Positions 50,301 through 62,665 of a DNA stretch of 64,000 nucleotides are shown in pieces. This DNA comes from Acanthochlamys bracteata. Its lineage: Eukaryota > Streptophyta > Magnoliopsida > Pandanales > Velloziaceae. The notes below the pieces were generated by a model that was given only the letters and a program-made list of their open reading frames with translations, was not told the origin of the DNA and did no database searches. Where the stretch lies: contig CM034128.1 in the NCBI GenBank assembly GCA_019914995.1, forward strand, positions 11,365,501-11,429,500. The letters run 5' to 3'. Both the position numbers and the translations under genes were made by a program. The stretch's first letter is position 1; each line of letters begins with the position of its first letter.

Positions 50301-50439
50301 TAAATAAGTTTTGCTTGTTCATAACAAGAGTTTTAGGTTGTCTGCATGCAACTTGAAAAACTGCTTGACAATTTATCATTACTGGCTGCTGGTAGAAGTA
50401 TCTGTTTTGTTCTTTTGTAAGAACAGTAAAGTTTAGGTC

Positions 50440-50642
50440 ATGTTCTTTTATACTGAAAGTTAGTTATTGAAAAATAAAAACTGTAAATAGTGCCTTTGAA
50501 AGCAGGTTTAACTTTTTTTGATCTTTTGTAAAAAGAAATAAGTTGAAAATAATTTATTGTATTTTTTTTTTTTGTATAGTTAGAAATGAACTGGAAGTGA
50601 TTTTTAATGAAAAGAAGTGAGTGGTATGGATGAAAAGAACAC
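50440..50642. mobile_element. MITE-like element, GTGTTCTTTT family
   Basis: About 200 bp with terminal inverted repeats TGTTCTTTTATAC (left) and GTATGGATGAAAAGAACA (right). It is the best-bounded member of the family also seen at 18602 and 21740. It sits about 0.7 kb upstream of PHO1. Confidence 0.6.
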
Positions 50643-51203
50643 AAAGTAGTAAATTAGCATGATCATGAAAAATCCACATAACTTCCACTCATAAGTGATC
50701 CACAAACATTAAAATAACATGTCTAGCAGATATAAGGAGCATATGTACACCAAGATAACGATTATATTCATAAATTTAAGCGTATGTTTTTTCAAATTCT
50801 TATGAATAAAAATATATGCAACCGATGAAAATTTCATCTGAATTTATTTTTTGGCTCAAAATTTTTATGAGCTTCTTTTAAGCGTCTACGCAACGTAAAC
50901 ATTAGATTTAGGCTTTTATATGTCAGAGGCATTTTACCGAACATATAGTTACGTTCAGGCCAATTAATTATGTCATGAATAATTAATACATAGCATATAT
51001 ATATCAACGCTAGTCTCCACCGTATAGTTAATTACTTTCTGAAATTTTTTCTCGTTATAAACTTTAATTCGTCTAATCTATCTACTGATCTTTCTTTTGA
51101 AGGAAAATAAAAAAAAAAGATTTTCTTTTTCCACATTAATTCTATATATATGATCTCAGCATTTTAATTTATTTTCTTTCTCCTCTATGTTTTTTTTTTT
51201 TTC

Positions 51204-51210
51204 TATATAA
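51204..51210 (+). promoter_or_regulatory. TATA box of PHO1
   Basis: TATATAA in a pyrimidine-rich context, 140 bp upstream of the PHO1 ATG at 51347. It is followed at the expected distance by a CT-rich leader. Confidence 0.55.
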
Positions 51211-51346
51211 CACTTTTAATTTATCAATCCTCTCCGGCTTCTCGGTACCTCCCTCTCTCTCGTTCTCTTTCTCTTCTCTGCAAAACAAATAGTTAAGAAT
51301 TTAAGCAGAGAAGAACTAAAGAAGAGATCGGTTGAATTGGTTGAAG

Positions 51347-54300
51347 ATGGTGAAGTTTTCGAGAGAGTTGGAGGCACAGTTGATACCAGAATGGAAAGAA
51401 GCTTTCGTGAACTACCGTCAGCTGAAGAAACACATAAAGAAAATAAAGGTTTCAAGGCAGCTGCAGTCATCATGCTCTTCTTCTACAGCTTCGTCTGCTG
51501 GCGATCACTGCAACTCTACGTTTGGGTTCTCCGTTCTCGACCCGTTAAGAGATCTCACTGTCAAGCTCTTCACTAGCAGCAAACCTCCTCCGCAGGTCAT
51601 CATCATCATCATCATAAATATCTGTAAATTAAGTTTACAACTTGAGAAAAGAAAAAAAAAAAGAACGTCTGCAGATGAACGATATAAATTGTTATGCTTT
51701 AATTTGTTTCACTTTTTAGAAGAAAACAAACCGCTGGATATGGGCATAGATACTTTTGATTTTGTTTTCCGCTCTCTTAACGAAACCATCGTGGATCACT
51801 TTTTCTTCCTTGAAAATTTTTTCTTTCATCTATCTCACCCCCATACAGAACTAGTTCCAAAAGGCGAAATCTTTAAATTTACTTATTCGCTTGGTGGTTT
51901 ATTAATTTTTCTTTTATAAATTTTTTGTAGAGTGATGAGGAAGCTTTATATGAAATGCACCTTGCCCGATCACTCGAAGCAGAGGTAAGAACAACTTTTA
52001 ATTATTAATTTTGCAGAAATTTTTACTTCACGAACAAAATTAACGAAAGAATTAAAGATGTATCTAAATTAATTTGCATGAATTATTTATTATATATGTA
52101 TAAACAGATGAAGGAGTTCTACGAGAAATTGGAAGAGGAGATCGAGAAGGTGGACAATTTCTACAAAACAAAAGAGTTCGAATTCTGCGAGCGCGGCGAT
52201 CAGCTGAACAATCAGCTACAGATCCTTACTGACCTTAAACAAATCCTTCATGATCACCGCCGCCGCCACCGACACCCTCCTTCTTCATCTCCCAAATCCA
52301 ACGTTTCAAGCACCACGGCTCCTTTCTCTCGCATCGATTCCAACTCTTCCTTCCCCGGTATATATAATTACGTAAACGATGACATCGATCTAGTTTACTT
52401 ACGGAAGTTTGAATTATTACAGTTGTCTTTGTTTGGCATATTCATCCAGAAAGTATACCAGAGAGCATAGAAAGTGCGATGCTAACAGATAACTCATCGC
52501 CGGCAGTAGCCGATGAGGTTATCGCCGTGCTAGAAAGAAAAGGCTTAGACGTTATCGGCTTGCCAAAATCGAAAGCGAAGAAGGCGGGAAAGCTCAGGAT
52601 AAACTCTGTCAGAATCAACATTCCGGCGAACACACCGACCAGAACGATAGCAAACATCGCTTCGATATGCGAGGATATAATCAACGGCAGGAGCAAGGAC
52701 GGTTCTAGTGGTGATTACATTACTCGGAAAAGGATTCAGAGTGCTGAGAAAATCATCCGGTCTGCTTTCGTTGAGCTCTACAAGGGTCTTGGACTGCTCA
52801 AGACTTACAGGTAAGGATGCTAAATGACAAAATTACTCCTGATACTTCCTGCTTCTTAAAATTGTACTTGGGGTAAGAATGTCAATTTTCGTTATGCTCG
52901 TGCATGCAGAGTTTTGAACGTACGTGCACGGTTAATCATGCATGCAAGCAAAATGTTTTACTTCAAGCTTGACTTCGTTTGTCTTTTGACTTTTTTCTAA
53001 TTTTTTGAATTGAAGCTCGTTGAACATGGTTGCGTTCAGAAAGATTCTGAAGAAGTTCGACAAGGTATTTAGTCAGTCGAGTTATTTTTTTCTTAAGTAT
53101 AAACACCACTAGAATAGGACACCTCGCAAGTAGCAGGAGAAAGCTGGTATAGGTAGGTAGGTAGTTTAATTAGTTATGGTATTTATAACGCAACACAAGA
53201 AAGCCATGATCAATCAAAAACGGTTGTATATAAATATTTAAGACCTTCATGATCTTTATTACCTAACTCATTGACCTCATGGAGCTGATGAATTTTCTTT
53301 TTTGTTTTTGGAAATTCATAAAGGTGACTAACCAGCAAGCATCAGAGAGGTACCTGATGAAAGTGAAGAGAACACACTTTATGAGCTCTGACAAGGTCTA
53401 TACGAGTTTTCTACCTAGAAAAGCTAGTTATTACTCATGGATCTGTTCATGATGAATGATCAATTAGTGTTGAGTGGAATTGCATCTATTCTACCTCTGC
53501 TTAATTTATGTTGTAGTTTTAGATATATGCATATACGTAACAGCATGACACTCCTTTAGGGTGCGTAGATAACGTGATCGATGAAATGGCTGACACTCGT
53601 GGGAAAGTATATATCTGCGTAATTAGGCAGGAAAGTTCGAAATGTGTATTGGAAATTAAGTGAGAAAATGGATAAAGTAGTTTGCCATGAAAGAGATTAA
53701 AATATGCATGCGAGGTGAATGAATTAATATCTTATACGCATGCGCAACGTTGGTGGGGTGTGCATTGATTTCAGGTGATTAAGTTGCAAGACGAGGTGGA
53801 GGCTTTGTTCACGAAGCACTTTGCCAGCAACGACAGGAAGAAGGCAATGAAGTTCCTCAAGCCTCAGCAACCCAAAGACTCACACATGATAACCTTCTTT
53901 GTTGGTACCTAACCATACCCTCCCTAGTAATGCATGCTCTTAATTAATCAGTAGCACATCCTTGTAGTACATGTGTGGTTGTTTAGTTGGACTTGAGTTT
54001 TATGATGATTGATTTCGTTGTAGTATAAAGTTCATGTTCTCTTTTAGATAACAAATTTCTTGTGTGTTGAGTTGATGTTGATGATAAGAGTTTCCAATGG
54101 AACACTTCAAACCTACCTTCTTAAATATGCATCTACGGTTGGCACCGTGTTAGAACTAGTGACCCGTCTCAAAAGGTCGCATTTTATGTAAATATCTGTA
54201 TTTTTTCCTAATTTAGAGCAGACAAACAAGACGCTTGATAAATTGCGGAAACAAAAGCAATAGGTTTTTTTAGGAAGTAGGCATTTAAGCCTGATCAAGG

Positions 54301-57057
54301 TTAACGCTACGCATAGTGATCTTAATTAATTAGCAGGTTCCATATTTGTGAAAGTTAGCTGGATTGAGTTATTTAGTCATTCAATATGTATAGCCAGCAA
54401 AAGGGTTGAGTAATAAGTAGTCTAAGCATGATATTGGTTGGTAGGCATATATATGATAAGTTTGTTCAAGAAACATTCCAACCAATATCCTGAAATATTA
54501 ATTTTCAGCCGGCCGGGTGATGCTTTCCTTAAAGAGGAAGAATGTTTTGCTTACACAGATGTAGCTTTATAGACGAGGTTAAACCTGAAAAGAAATAAGC
54601 TTTTGGATGTTTAATGGAATACGCACTTGGGATTTGCTAATGACTATATATGTTGTTGCCATGTATATATTTATATTTAACCCCTTATCGCATTGTTTCT
54701 TGCAGGATTATGCACTGGTACTTCTGTGACTTTGTTCATTCTATATGCAATCCTAGGTCACATCACTGGCATATTCTCGTCCTCAGCTGGGTCCAGTTAC
54801 GTGGAAACCGTTTACCCAGTTTTCAGGTACTCTTCAAAGCTGATCAATACCAACACTTACTGTTCTTTTTATATCCAATGTTACTCATGTTAATTCTTTC
54901 TCTGGTTATGCTCGATCGTCTCTTTTGATAGTGGTAATGACTAAACAAAGTGTAGTAGTAGTGGTTGAATGACAATGAGCTGTGCACTTTATTTGTCATT
55001 CTTCCACTTTCATCCAAATTGCAGAAACCTTAGTTAGTGGAGCAAATTAGAGCACCTCCGATATGATCCAACTTATAAATATGTTATGAGAGATGAGTAA
55101 AGTACTGAAAGAAGCTTCCACCTCCACCAGATAAAACTGCAATCATTGTTTTCTTTTCCCTTCTTTATATTAGAAATCACTATTGATAATAAAATCTAAC
55201 TTCCAACTATTCATACATATGGGATGTTTTTTACTGCCTTGAGTTAGCATGCACGCATAAATAGTTGTAAAGATTGTCATATGTTGATCCTGTTTATTCT
55301 AAGATTTAATTTGTATCCGATCATTTAATTGATCACATTTAGGTGTATATGCAGAAATTGTCTATGGCTTGCTGTATTGATCATACTCAATTTTTCATCC
55401 TTGCTCCAGTATGTTTGCTCTCCTCAGCTTGCATATATTTCTGTATGGATGCAACCTGTCTATGTGGAGGAAAACCAGAATAAACTACAACTTCATATTT
55501 GAGTTCTCTCCACTTACTGCCCTAAAGAACAGGGATGCATTCCTGATATGCACTGCAATCATGACCATTGTAGTCAGTGCAATGGTTGCACATGTTATAC
55601 TACAATCAACAGGCTTCCCTCTGCAGCATGTTGAAGCAACTCCCGGGTTTCTTTTACTGGTAAGATAAAAGAAATGTCTAATAATCAAGAGAAACTCAAC
55701 AATGTATTAAATTGAGCTCCTGCCTCATGCGTTCTCAGTATTTTGTTTCCTTTGCAGTTCTTCATTGGAGTGCTCGTTTGTCCTTTCAACATTTTGTATC
55801 GCCCCACTCGCTACCGCTTCCTGCGCGTAATACGCAACATTATTTGCTCACCTTTCTACAAAGTATATATAGCTCCATCTAGATTTGATACCTCCCTAGC
55901 AATATAAATTTCTTTGTCCTTTTGATCAATATGTCTATAATTAATACATATGTGACTTTGATGAGTTTATAACGCAGGTATTATTGGTGGACTTCTTCAT
56001 GGCTGACCAGCTAACAAGTCAGGTTAGAGCATATTCATATACTGGTCTCAGCTTGAACTTTTTATCATGCTTTTAAGTTTCTTTCATTTCTTCGGCTTTT
56101 GTAATTGTTCCAGATACCTCTTTTGAGACATATGGAAACAACTGCATGCTATTTCATGGTCGGAGGTTTTCAAGCTCGTCCATATGAAACATGCAGTAGA
56201 AGTCATCGGTACAAGCAATTGGCGTACATTATATCTTTTCTTCCCTATCATTGGCGTGCTATGCAGGTAGGCATAACTTAGTATACCCCAAAAAGAAAAA
56301 CATAACATATAAAATCTTTTACTAGTGCTCATAAGTCATTGCGAATTATCAGCTCAATCTTATTTTGTGATGCATATCAAAGTGTGTTAGGAGGTACGTC
56401 GAGGAGGGGTATGAATCAAACCACCTTGCCAATGCTGGCAAGTACATCTCTGCCATGGTAGCAGCAGCTGCCAGATTCAAATTTGCAACAGATGGGAGCA
56501 GATTCTGGCTTGTAATTGTGCTAATTACTTCCTTAGCTGCCACCGTGTATCAGTTGTACTGGGATTTTGTCAAGGATTGGGGCTTCTTCAACCTCAACAG
56601 TAGGAACAAATGGCTCAGAGATGAACTTGTCCTAAAAAACAAAAATATATACTACCTATCTATTGTAAGTTACAATGTATACTCATGAATTGCTAAAGCA
56701 TGCATGGCCTTATTTTCTAAACTAACTTTCTAATTTTTTATTTTTTTGTCAGTGTTTGAATTTTGTGCTCAGACTAGCATGGATTGAAACGGTACTACAA
56801 TTGAATTTGCATCACCCTCAACACCACTCAATGGATTTTCTTTTAGCTTCTTTGGAGATTGTCCGTCGCGGGCACTGGAACTTTTACAGGTTAGTTTCTT
56901 ATGAGACCAATTCAAGTCTTTTACAGGTTAGAAAACTCTTAAATGTTTCTTGCTTTCGAACTAATACAGATTGGAGAACGAGCATTTGAACAATGTCGGC
57001 AAGTTCCGTGCAGTCAAAGCTGTGCCTTTGCCCTTCCGCGAGATGGATTCAGAGTGA
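51347..57057 (+). CDS. PHO1: Phosphate exporter PHO1 (SPX-EXS protein)
   Basis: Exports inorganic phosphate, classically from root stele cells to the xylem. Fifteen exons join in phase to 781 residues (Arabidopsis PHO1 is 782): 51347-51595, 51931-51984, 52108-52357, 52450-52810, 53016-53064, 53324-53395, 53775-53904, 54706-54826, 55410-55659, 55758-55862, 55978-56022, 56114-56266, 56383-56664, 56753-56889 and 56970-57057 (TGA). The SPX domain covers about 1-340, starting [20 protein letters not shown]. Its Lys-rich segments ([17 protein letters not shown]) bind inositol pyrophosphates in this family. Membrane helices begin near 388, and the EXS domain occupies roughly 590-760 ([29 protein letters not shown]). 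No residue looks abnormal; the gene appears intact. Confidence 0.96.
53529..53536. promoter_or_regulatory. P1BS-like motif in PHO1 intron 6
   Basis: GCATATAC fits the PHR1 binding consensus GNATATNC. It lies in the intron after exon 6. A degenerate 8-mer is expected by chance every few kilobases in AT-rich DNA, so support is weak. Confidence 0.2.
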
Positions 57058-57646
57058 TGAAATGGATATCTCTCCATAAATAACTGTACGTACATAGTTT
57101 TATATATATCGCGTTAGAAGAAGAGAGGTTACGCAATTGAATCATTCGGAGCATGCTTGAAATCCATAAACCCAGATTTTCCAAGTAGTTTTGGGATTAC
57201 GTTATATGTGCAGTGATCTCAATGCTCCCGTTGTGCCACTACTACAGCAGAAGCTAATGACCACGGAGGGATGGGATGGAAATAAAATTTGTGTATGATA
57301 TTAACGAAGTTTTTATATATAACAACACACTCCCAATTTCTTTTCCCACCTTCTGCTTTTATTCTGTTTTTATGGTTGATTTCCCAATCAACCTTTTACT
57401 AGACGGGTAATGGGATGGCAATTGAAATTTTTTAGTTACATGTTGAGTTCTACGTGAAATATATGTACATATATACTATGATGATGTTGTTTGGGATTGC
57501 GTTTCGGGTGCTTCTCCCGAATGCACTCCCTCAGTAAAGAGAGAACTCTATATTTTTCTTCCATAATTTAGACTATGTAGATAAATTTTAAGTCAAAGAT
57601 GGAAAGTCCGTAACATTGATGTCTTTCTGCATTCCTTCCCCTTCTC
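57058..57646. other. Spacer between PHO1 and the NLR relic
   Basis: PHO1 3' UTR followed by AT-rich sequence; no gene or bounded repeat recognised. Confidence 0.5.
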
Positions 57647-58420
57647 TTGGTGGAGCTGCTCACAAAGGAACATAAGGACAAGAACACTGTTATTTGTGCC
57701 ATCGTCGGCATGGGTGGGATCGGCAAGACCACTCTTGCTCAGAAGATATTCAACGACAACACCCTGAGAGCAAACTTCCAACAAATGCAACCAATACGGA
57801 TCTGTGTCACCAAAGACAACAGATTCTTTCTTGTCTTGGATGATGTTTGGGATGCAAAGGTCTGGAATGATTTAATTAAGAACACCATTAAGTAGTGCTA
57901 GCACAGGAAGCAGAATCTTGGCGACCAGTCGAGATGTGGGTATTGCGAAAGAAATGGGAGCAACGCTTTGTCACAACGTGGCCAAACTTTCAGATGAAGA
58001 TGGTTGGTCGTTGTTGGGTAAGATGGTGGCTGACAAGGTAGAACAAGAGTGGGAAAAAGTTCTTAGAGGTCTCGCTTGATCTTCTTCTTCTGCACCAAAA
58101 CAGGTGATGGCAGCACTCTCTACCTGAGCTATGAAGACTTATCACCCCATCTTAAACAATGTTTTGTATACCTTGCATTGTTTCCTGAAGACTATGAGTT
58201 TGTCAAAGAAGATATCACCTACTTGTGGATTGCGGAAGGATTTGTGAAGGCAAATGATGGCAATTTGCTCGAAGAGAAGGCAGATGAGTATTGGAATGAG
58301 CTGATAGAGAGTAGCCTTCTCCAACCAGCTGGTTATTTGAATCGTTTTTGCAAATTGCATGACCTCTTGCGAAGTCTAGCCCAACATATTGCAGGAAATG
58401 ACTGCAGAAGTCAAAATTGA
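57647..58420 (+). pseudogene. NLR (NB-ARC) resistance-gene relic
   Basis: Broken nucleotide-binding domain of a plant NLR immune receptor. The first frame has the P-loop GMGGIGKTTLAQ and kinase-2 FLVLDDVWD and ends at TAG 57893-57895. The RNBS-B motif GSRILATSRD follows in a shifted frame that stops near 58078. RNBS-D (LKQCFVYLALFPEDYEF), LWIAEGF and an MHD-like KLHDLLRSLAQ lie in a further frame up to 58420. The usual GLPLA segment is lost, no coiled-coil domain precedes it and no leucine-rich repeats follow. With two frame disruptions and missing ends it cannot make a functional receptor. The motif set suits the non-TIR (CNL) class. Confidence 0.88.
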
Positions 58421-58585
58421 TTCTACACAGCAAGAAAAGACTAGACGAAATGGAAAATGACAGTATTTGGAATTAGCAAGCCGTATCTCTCTCTATTCGA
58501 AGCAAATTGAGAATTAACTGATTTTTGCTAATAATAACTACAAGATAGAAATCAAGAATCTCATTATAAATACGGAAATTAGATC

Positions 58586-59441
58586 TAGGAGTGGCAATAT
58601 GGGTTGATGGATCGGTTTCGGATCGACTCATTTAATAACCGGATCAAATTCGTTCAATCCTAACCCAACCCATAAATTTATACGGGTCAAAATTGTCAAT
58701 CCTAACCCAATCTACTAATAACCGCGTCAAATTCGGATCGACCCATTTAATAATTAAAATTACTAATTATAAATTTTATATTTTTAAACTTCAGTGAAAT
58801 TATAAGATCAGTTCGAATGAAAGTGCACGATATTTTTACTGACGAGATATAATTATGTCCGACAAAATATGCATTCCTTAATATCTTCATCAATCCTTAC
58901 AATATAAAAAAATATTTTTTTTTATTTTTTAAAAATATATAATAACAGCTGAAATTTATGATTATAAATATATTAATAATTTTGATAAAATTTTTGATAA
59001 ATATATCTATCTAACAAAATTTTCATAAAAATCTTTATACGAAATTTAAATTCGTCATTAAAAATACTTGCATAGTAATACTTTCGATAATATTATAATT
59101 TTCATCTTACACGATTTTACTAAAATATAAAAATAAAAATTAATTATAAATATAATATAATTTAATAGTTTGTAAATAACTATTATCGATTATTTTTATT
59201 GCCAATATTTTATTATACGGTAAGAAAAAAATTAAGAATTGTTCCTTCAAAAGATGACATTTCGGATTGGTGGATCAATTTCGAATTAACCCGGGTCGAC
59301 CCATTTAATAACTGGATCAAATTTGTTCAATCCTAACCCAACCTATATATTTATACGGATCAAATTTTCTAACCCTAACCCTGATTAAACAGATCGATTT
59401 CAGATTGAATTTTCGGGTCGGGTCATATATTGCCGCACCTA
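58586..59441. mobile_element. Non-autonomous hAT-type element (856 bp)
   Basis: The left end reads TAGGAGTGGCAATATGGG. The right end, on the reverse strand, reads TAGGTGCGGCAATATATG, so they are clear terminal inverted repeats. Perfect 8-bp target duplications, ATTAGATC, flank it at 58578-58585 and 59442-59449. This duplication length and the TAGGGGTGGCAA-like terminus are hallmarks of hAT transposons. There is no transposase; the interior (58740-59240) is featureless A/T-rich sequence. Roughly 90-bp direct repeats (about 58620-58710 and 59295-59385) containing CGACYCATTTAATAAC and CAATCCTAACCCAACC lie just inside both ends. The intact duplication indicates a fairly recent insertion. Confidence 0.88.
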
Positions 59442-59449
59442 ATTAGATC

Positions 59450-60124
59450 GGATATCAGTCACCTACCGTTCAGGTTGCAGTTACATAATGGCCTTGTCGA
59501 ATTCTGGGAGTGTTTCATGAATCTCTCCAATTCTTTTATCAACAAACTCTGCTGACCTCGCACTCTGCTCGAACTCCCTGAGCAGAGTCTTGTTCCTCTG
59601 TTAGTTTAACAAATTTGTGTTAAAATTCTAGACTTAACCGACCGGTGCTTATAAGGAACACTTCTGCTGTAAACCACAGCTTCAAAACCAAACTAAATTC
59701 CAAAATACAATTCTAACACAGGCATCATCAACTGAACTCTTAAGAAACTATTTTGTCCGGGAAACCAGGGCATGGCCCATTAACGGGCGTTATTCAGGTT
59801 GCCTGATTTTCAGCAAGATTCATGAAGCAAATAAGTGTTGCCATTTTGTTTAAGGAGTTCAAAGATGGAAAGTTCGTAGGAGTTGGCAACAACCTCCGTA
59901 CTAGTAAACATAATAAAAATAAAAGGGAAGAAACAGGCTCTACATAGAATTATTCGCGGAGAAGGGTTTAAAAACATCTCTGCACAAGGTAGTAATCTCA
60001 GGTCTGCCTGAAAGTATTCAGCTTTCAAGATACAGGGACTTGAAAAGTTAAGTACAAGAAGTTCAGAACCCTCACAAGCACAGTTTAATGATACACCAGG
60101 ATATGAGGTTGGCAATCTTTCAGC
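59450..60124. other. Spacer downstream of NDUFA13
   Basis: Mixed AT-rich DNA, with the probable 3' UTR of the minus-strand NDUFA13 gene nearest 60124. No gene seen. Confidence 0.5.
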
Positions 60125-61929
60125 TCACCAGACATCAGGTCGAAGCTCACCCGTTGCAGGGGGCATCCATCTCCCTGAGTGGTAAACACTTTCACCAACC
60201 TTCCATCCAGGCACATTCTTCATGATCCTTGCTTCCTCTTCTAGCGCCTTACGATATTCTTTCACAAACCTATTACATATAATGAAAGGTTATCATGAAG
60301 AAATAGTTAACTGCATCAGTTACAAACAATGCAAAAAAGATCTTGCCTCTCGTCTTCTTCAGCTTGTAACATGGGCAGTACTGCTCGCCGAGCATCATAT
60401 TTCTCTTCCTTCAGTGCCCTACACATATTATACATAAAAATAAACAGTTGCCTACATATATAAACATTAAGTCAAATGGTTAACCAATTAAGAATATGGA
60501 CAACTTTAGCAGACAACTGTGCTTTGGACATAAGAAATAAATACAGAGCAAGAAAGCATCTGTTTAAATATCAGTACTATATCATTTCCTGAAGGCTTCC
60601 CATGGAACTTGTCCGCGATGCTGACTTCATTCATCCAAATTGATGTCTAAAACAGAACTAATAGGTTGGTTCGATCCTAGAAGATACGAGGAGTTACAGA
60701 ACTGCTCTTATTTTCTATCCATTGTCATGTTCTTGTCAGCGTAGCATCTTCAGCCATCTTCAAATACATCGAAATAGTGCATTAGATACAAGAGTATATC
60801 AATCCAAAACTGGGATACCTGTTTCATGCTAAGGACACCACAAGTGCTTTCCATTAGTCAGCTAACAAACTAATTACTTCTGTTGCAATGATTCAACCTC
60901 AGCAATTAGAGTAAACAACTTAGTTCACCAATCCGTTCATAAATCTATTCAGCATATAATAATACTTCAACGTTTGGAAAACAAGGTCCCAGCAAACTTG
61001 AAAGGAAGGATTTTAAGGTCTAGGGAAACGTCTTTGAGTAGGGATGATGTCTTTGCCATACAAAAGAGATAATTTTGGAGGAAGCCACCGAATGGCTCTC
61101 TTAAGGGACCTACTGACTAAATGACAAGTAGAACGAGAGGTTGATCACAGGCATAGAATCTAACAATTCTAACACACTCCAAACTCATTAACAATTCACA
61201 TAGACTATGGTTTGCAGTATGCTTCATCATAAAAGTGATACCAACCTTACAAACTAAAACTAAATAATTGACTTATTGTAGCATTTGATCAAGGCATGAA
61301 ATAGAGTTGGAGGCTAATCCACAATGAGTAAGTATACACCTCATAGAAAAAAGTAAGGTGTTCTTGGATGAGACATATATAGATTCTATAAATATTGCAA
61401 ATCCACATTTGCTAGGTCATCCATTCCCTGACTTCAAAACTTAGAAGGCGACTTAATATCTTCAACAAATACAGAGAGCAGTGGAAAAAATCAAAACATT
61501 TCAAAGCCAATGCATTACTTTTTCACCAACTACATCCCAAACAATGCTTGAACTAGAATCAATGGGCAAAGAAAACAAAGCAAGCCCAGTCTATTATTTT
61601 TCTACAGGACAAATTTTGGTGATGAAATTAATCTATTCCCGAAACTAAAGTCCAAGCTTTCAGCGAAACCAAATCGAAACCAATCGCCAGAAGAAATATA
61701 CAAAACAGGCTAACCTTCGGATCTTGTTACCCTGACCGACCTGGTACATGCCCCACGAGAAGGCACCAAGAGCCGTGAGGAAGATAGCGGCGGCGCTGGG
61801 GCCGTTGTTAGGGATCCGGCGAGCGTATCTCACTGGAGGAAATCCACCAGGCGGTGGGCCGTCCTGCAGCAGCGGCATGTCCTTCACGCTCACCATTCCC
61901 GGCTTCTTACGAACCAAAGATTCCGTCAT
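60125..61929 (-). CDS. Complex I subunit NDUFA13 / GRIM-19
   Basis: Accessory subunit of mitochondrial NADH:ubiquinone oxidoreductase (complex I), in the inner membrane. Three exons join in phase: 61929-61715, 60418-60347 and 60269-60125 (TGA), giving 143 residues, the same length as the Arabidopsis protein. The N-terminus has [19 protein letters not shown] and [15 protein letters not shown] single membrane helix (about 48-65, [18 protein letters not shown]) is followed by GQGNKIRR, a charged helical region ([17 protein letters not shown]) and the C-terminal [17 protein letters not shown]. Exon 2 ends with a GC donor (GAGAG|GCAAGA) rather than GT. Intron 1 is about 1.3 kb. All family landmarks are intact. 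Confidence 0.95.
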
Positions 61930-62665
61930 CTTTCCTTTGATCGATTCGAATCAACAAAATCAAAGCAGCTATTGATTGATTGGATCGATTGGATCAGATT
62001 GCGATACCGGCAACAGCGAGAGCAGCGAACGAAGAAGAACGAGGAACAGTTGAGGAGACGGTTCGGTTGTTTTACTTTCAATAAGCGATTCAGGTGTCCC
62101 GCGGAGTAGGATAAGCTGTGATCGAACCACGGAGAATTTAAATTGTAATAACAGACCACTAATACTAGGTTTTGCATTTAGTCGTCTAGTAGATTTGGGG
62201 TTTCACTTTTGGGCCCTACTACACAGATAAGCGTGTAGTGTTATTATTGTGTGCATTTTGCGTAAGAATTAATATTTTGTATCACATCTTTCGTCCCACT
62301 TTTTTATTAATTTTAGTAGGACCAACAAAAAGAAGGATTGATAAAAAAGAAACTTCAATTTCCTACAATACTAGTTTACTCAAAATAACAAATTCAAAAA
62401 AAAAAAAAAAAAGAATTACCCGAGACATGTTTGCTGTTGTATAACTACATAATCAGGTGATTGATTATATACACTTCTGGGAGAAAAAGAAAAATTAGGA
62501 ACTACTAAATCATGGACAAAGTGAAAGAACATATGTTTGGTTACATTAGTATGAATCATCAATGTATACAATGTTGAATCTCTCAAACGGATTTCTTCTT
62601 TTTACATGGAAACACAGAATTCAATATACAAGGAAAGATCTCTGCTCAAGTCTCTACTTGAGATT
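61930..62665. other. Spacer between PPR and NDUFA13 genes
   Basis: Holds the NDUFA13 leader and promoter near 61930-62220 and the 3' UTR of the PPR gene. It includes a poly-A tract at 62396-62412. No other gene seen. Confidence 0.5.

Larger units (their letters stand above)
43570..51203. other. Long stretch without a convincing gene
   Basis: About 7.6 kb of AT-rich DNA with 3' UTR of the upstream gene at the start and the PHO1 promoter at the end. Open frames of up to 120 codons (44909-45271, 48278-48631) have biased, unfamiliar compositions and no splice partners. A GC-richer patch at 44139-44280 is coding-like (see findings). MITE-like elements lie at 47113-47300 and 50440-50642. A noncoding transcript is possible. 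Confidence 0.5.
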
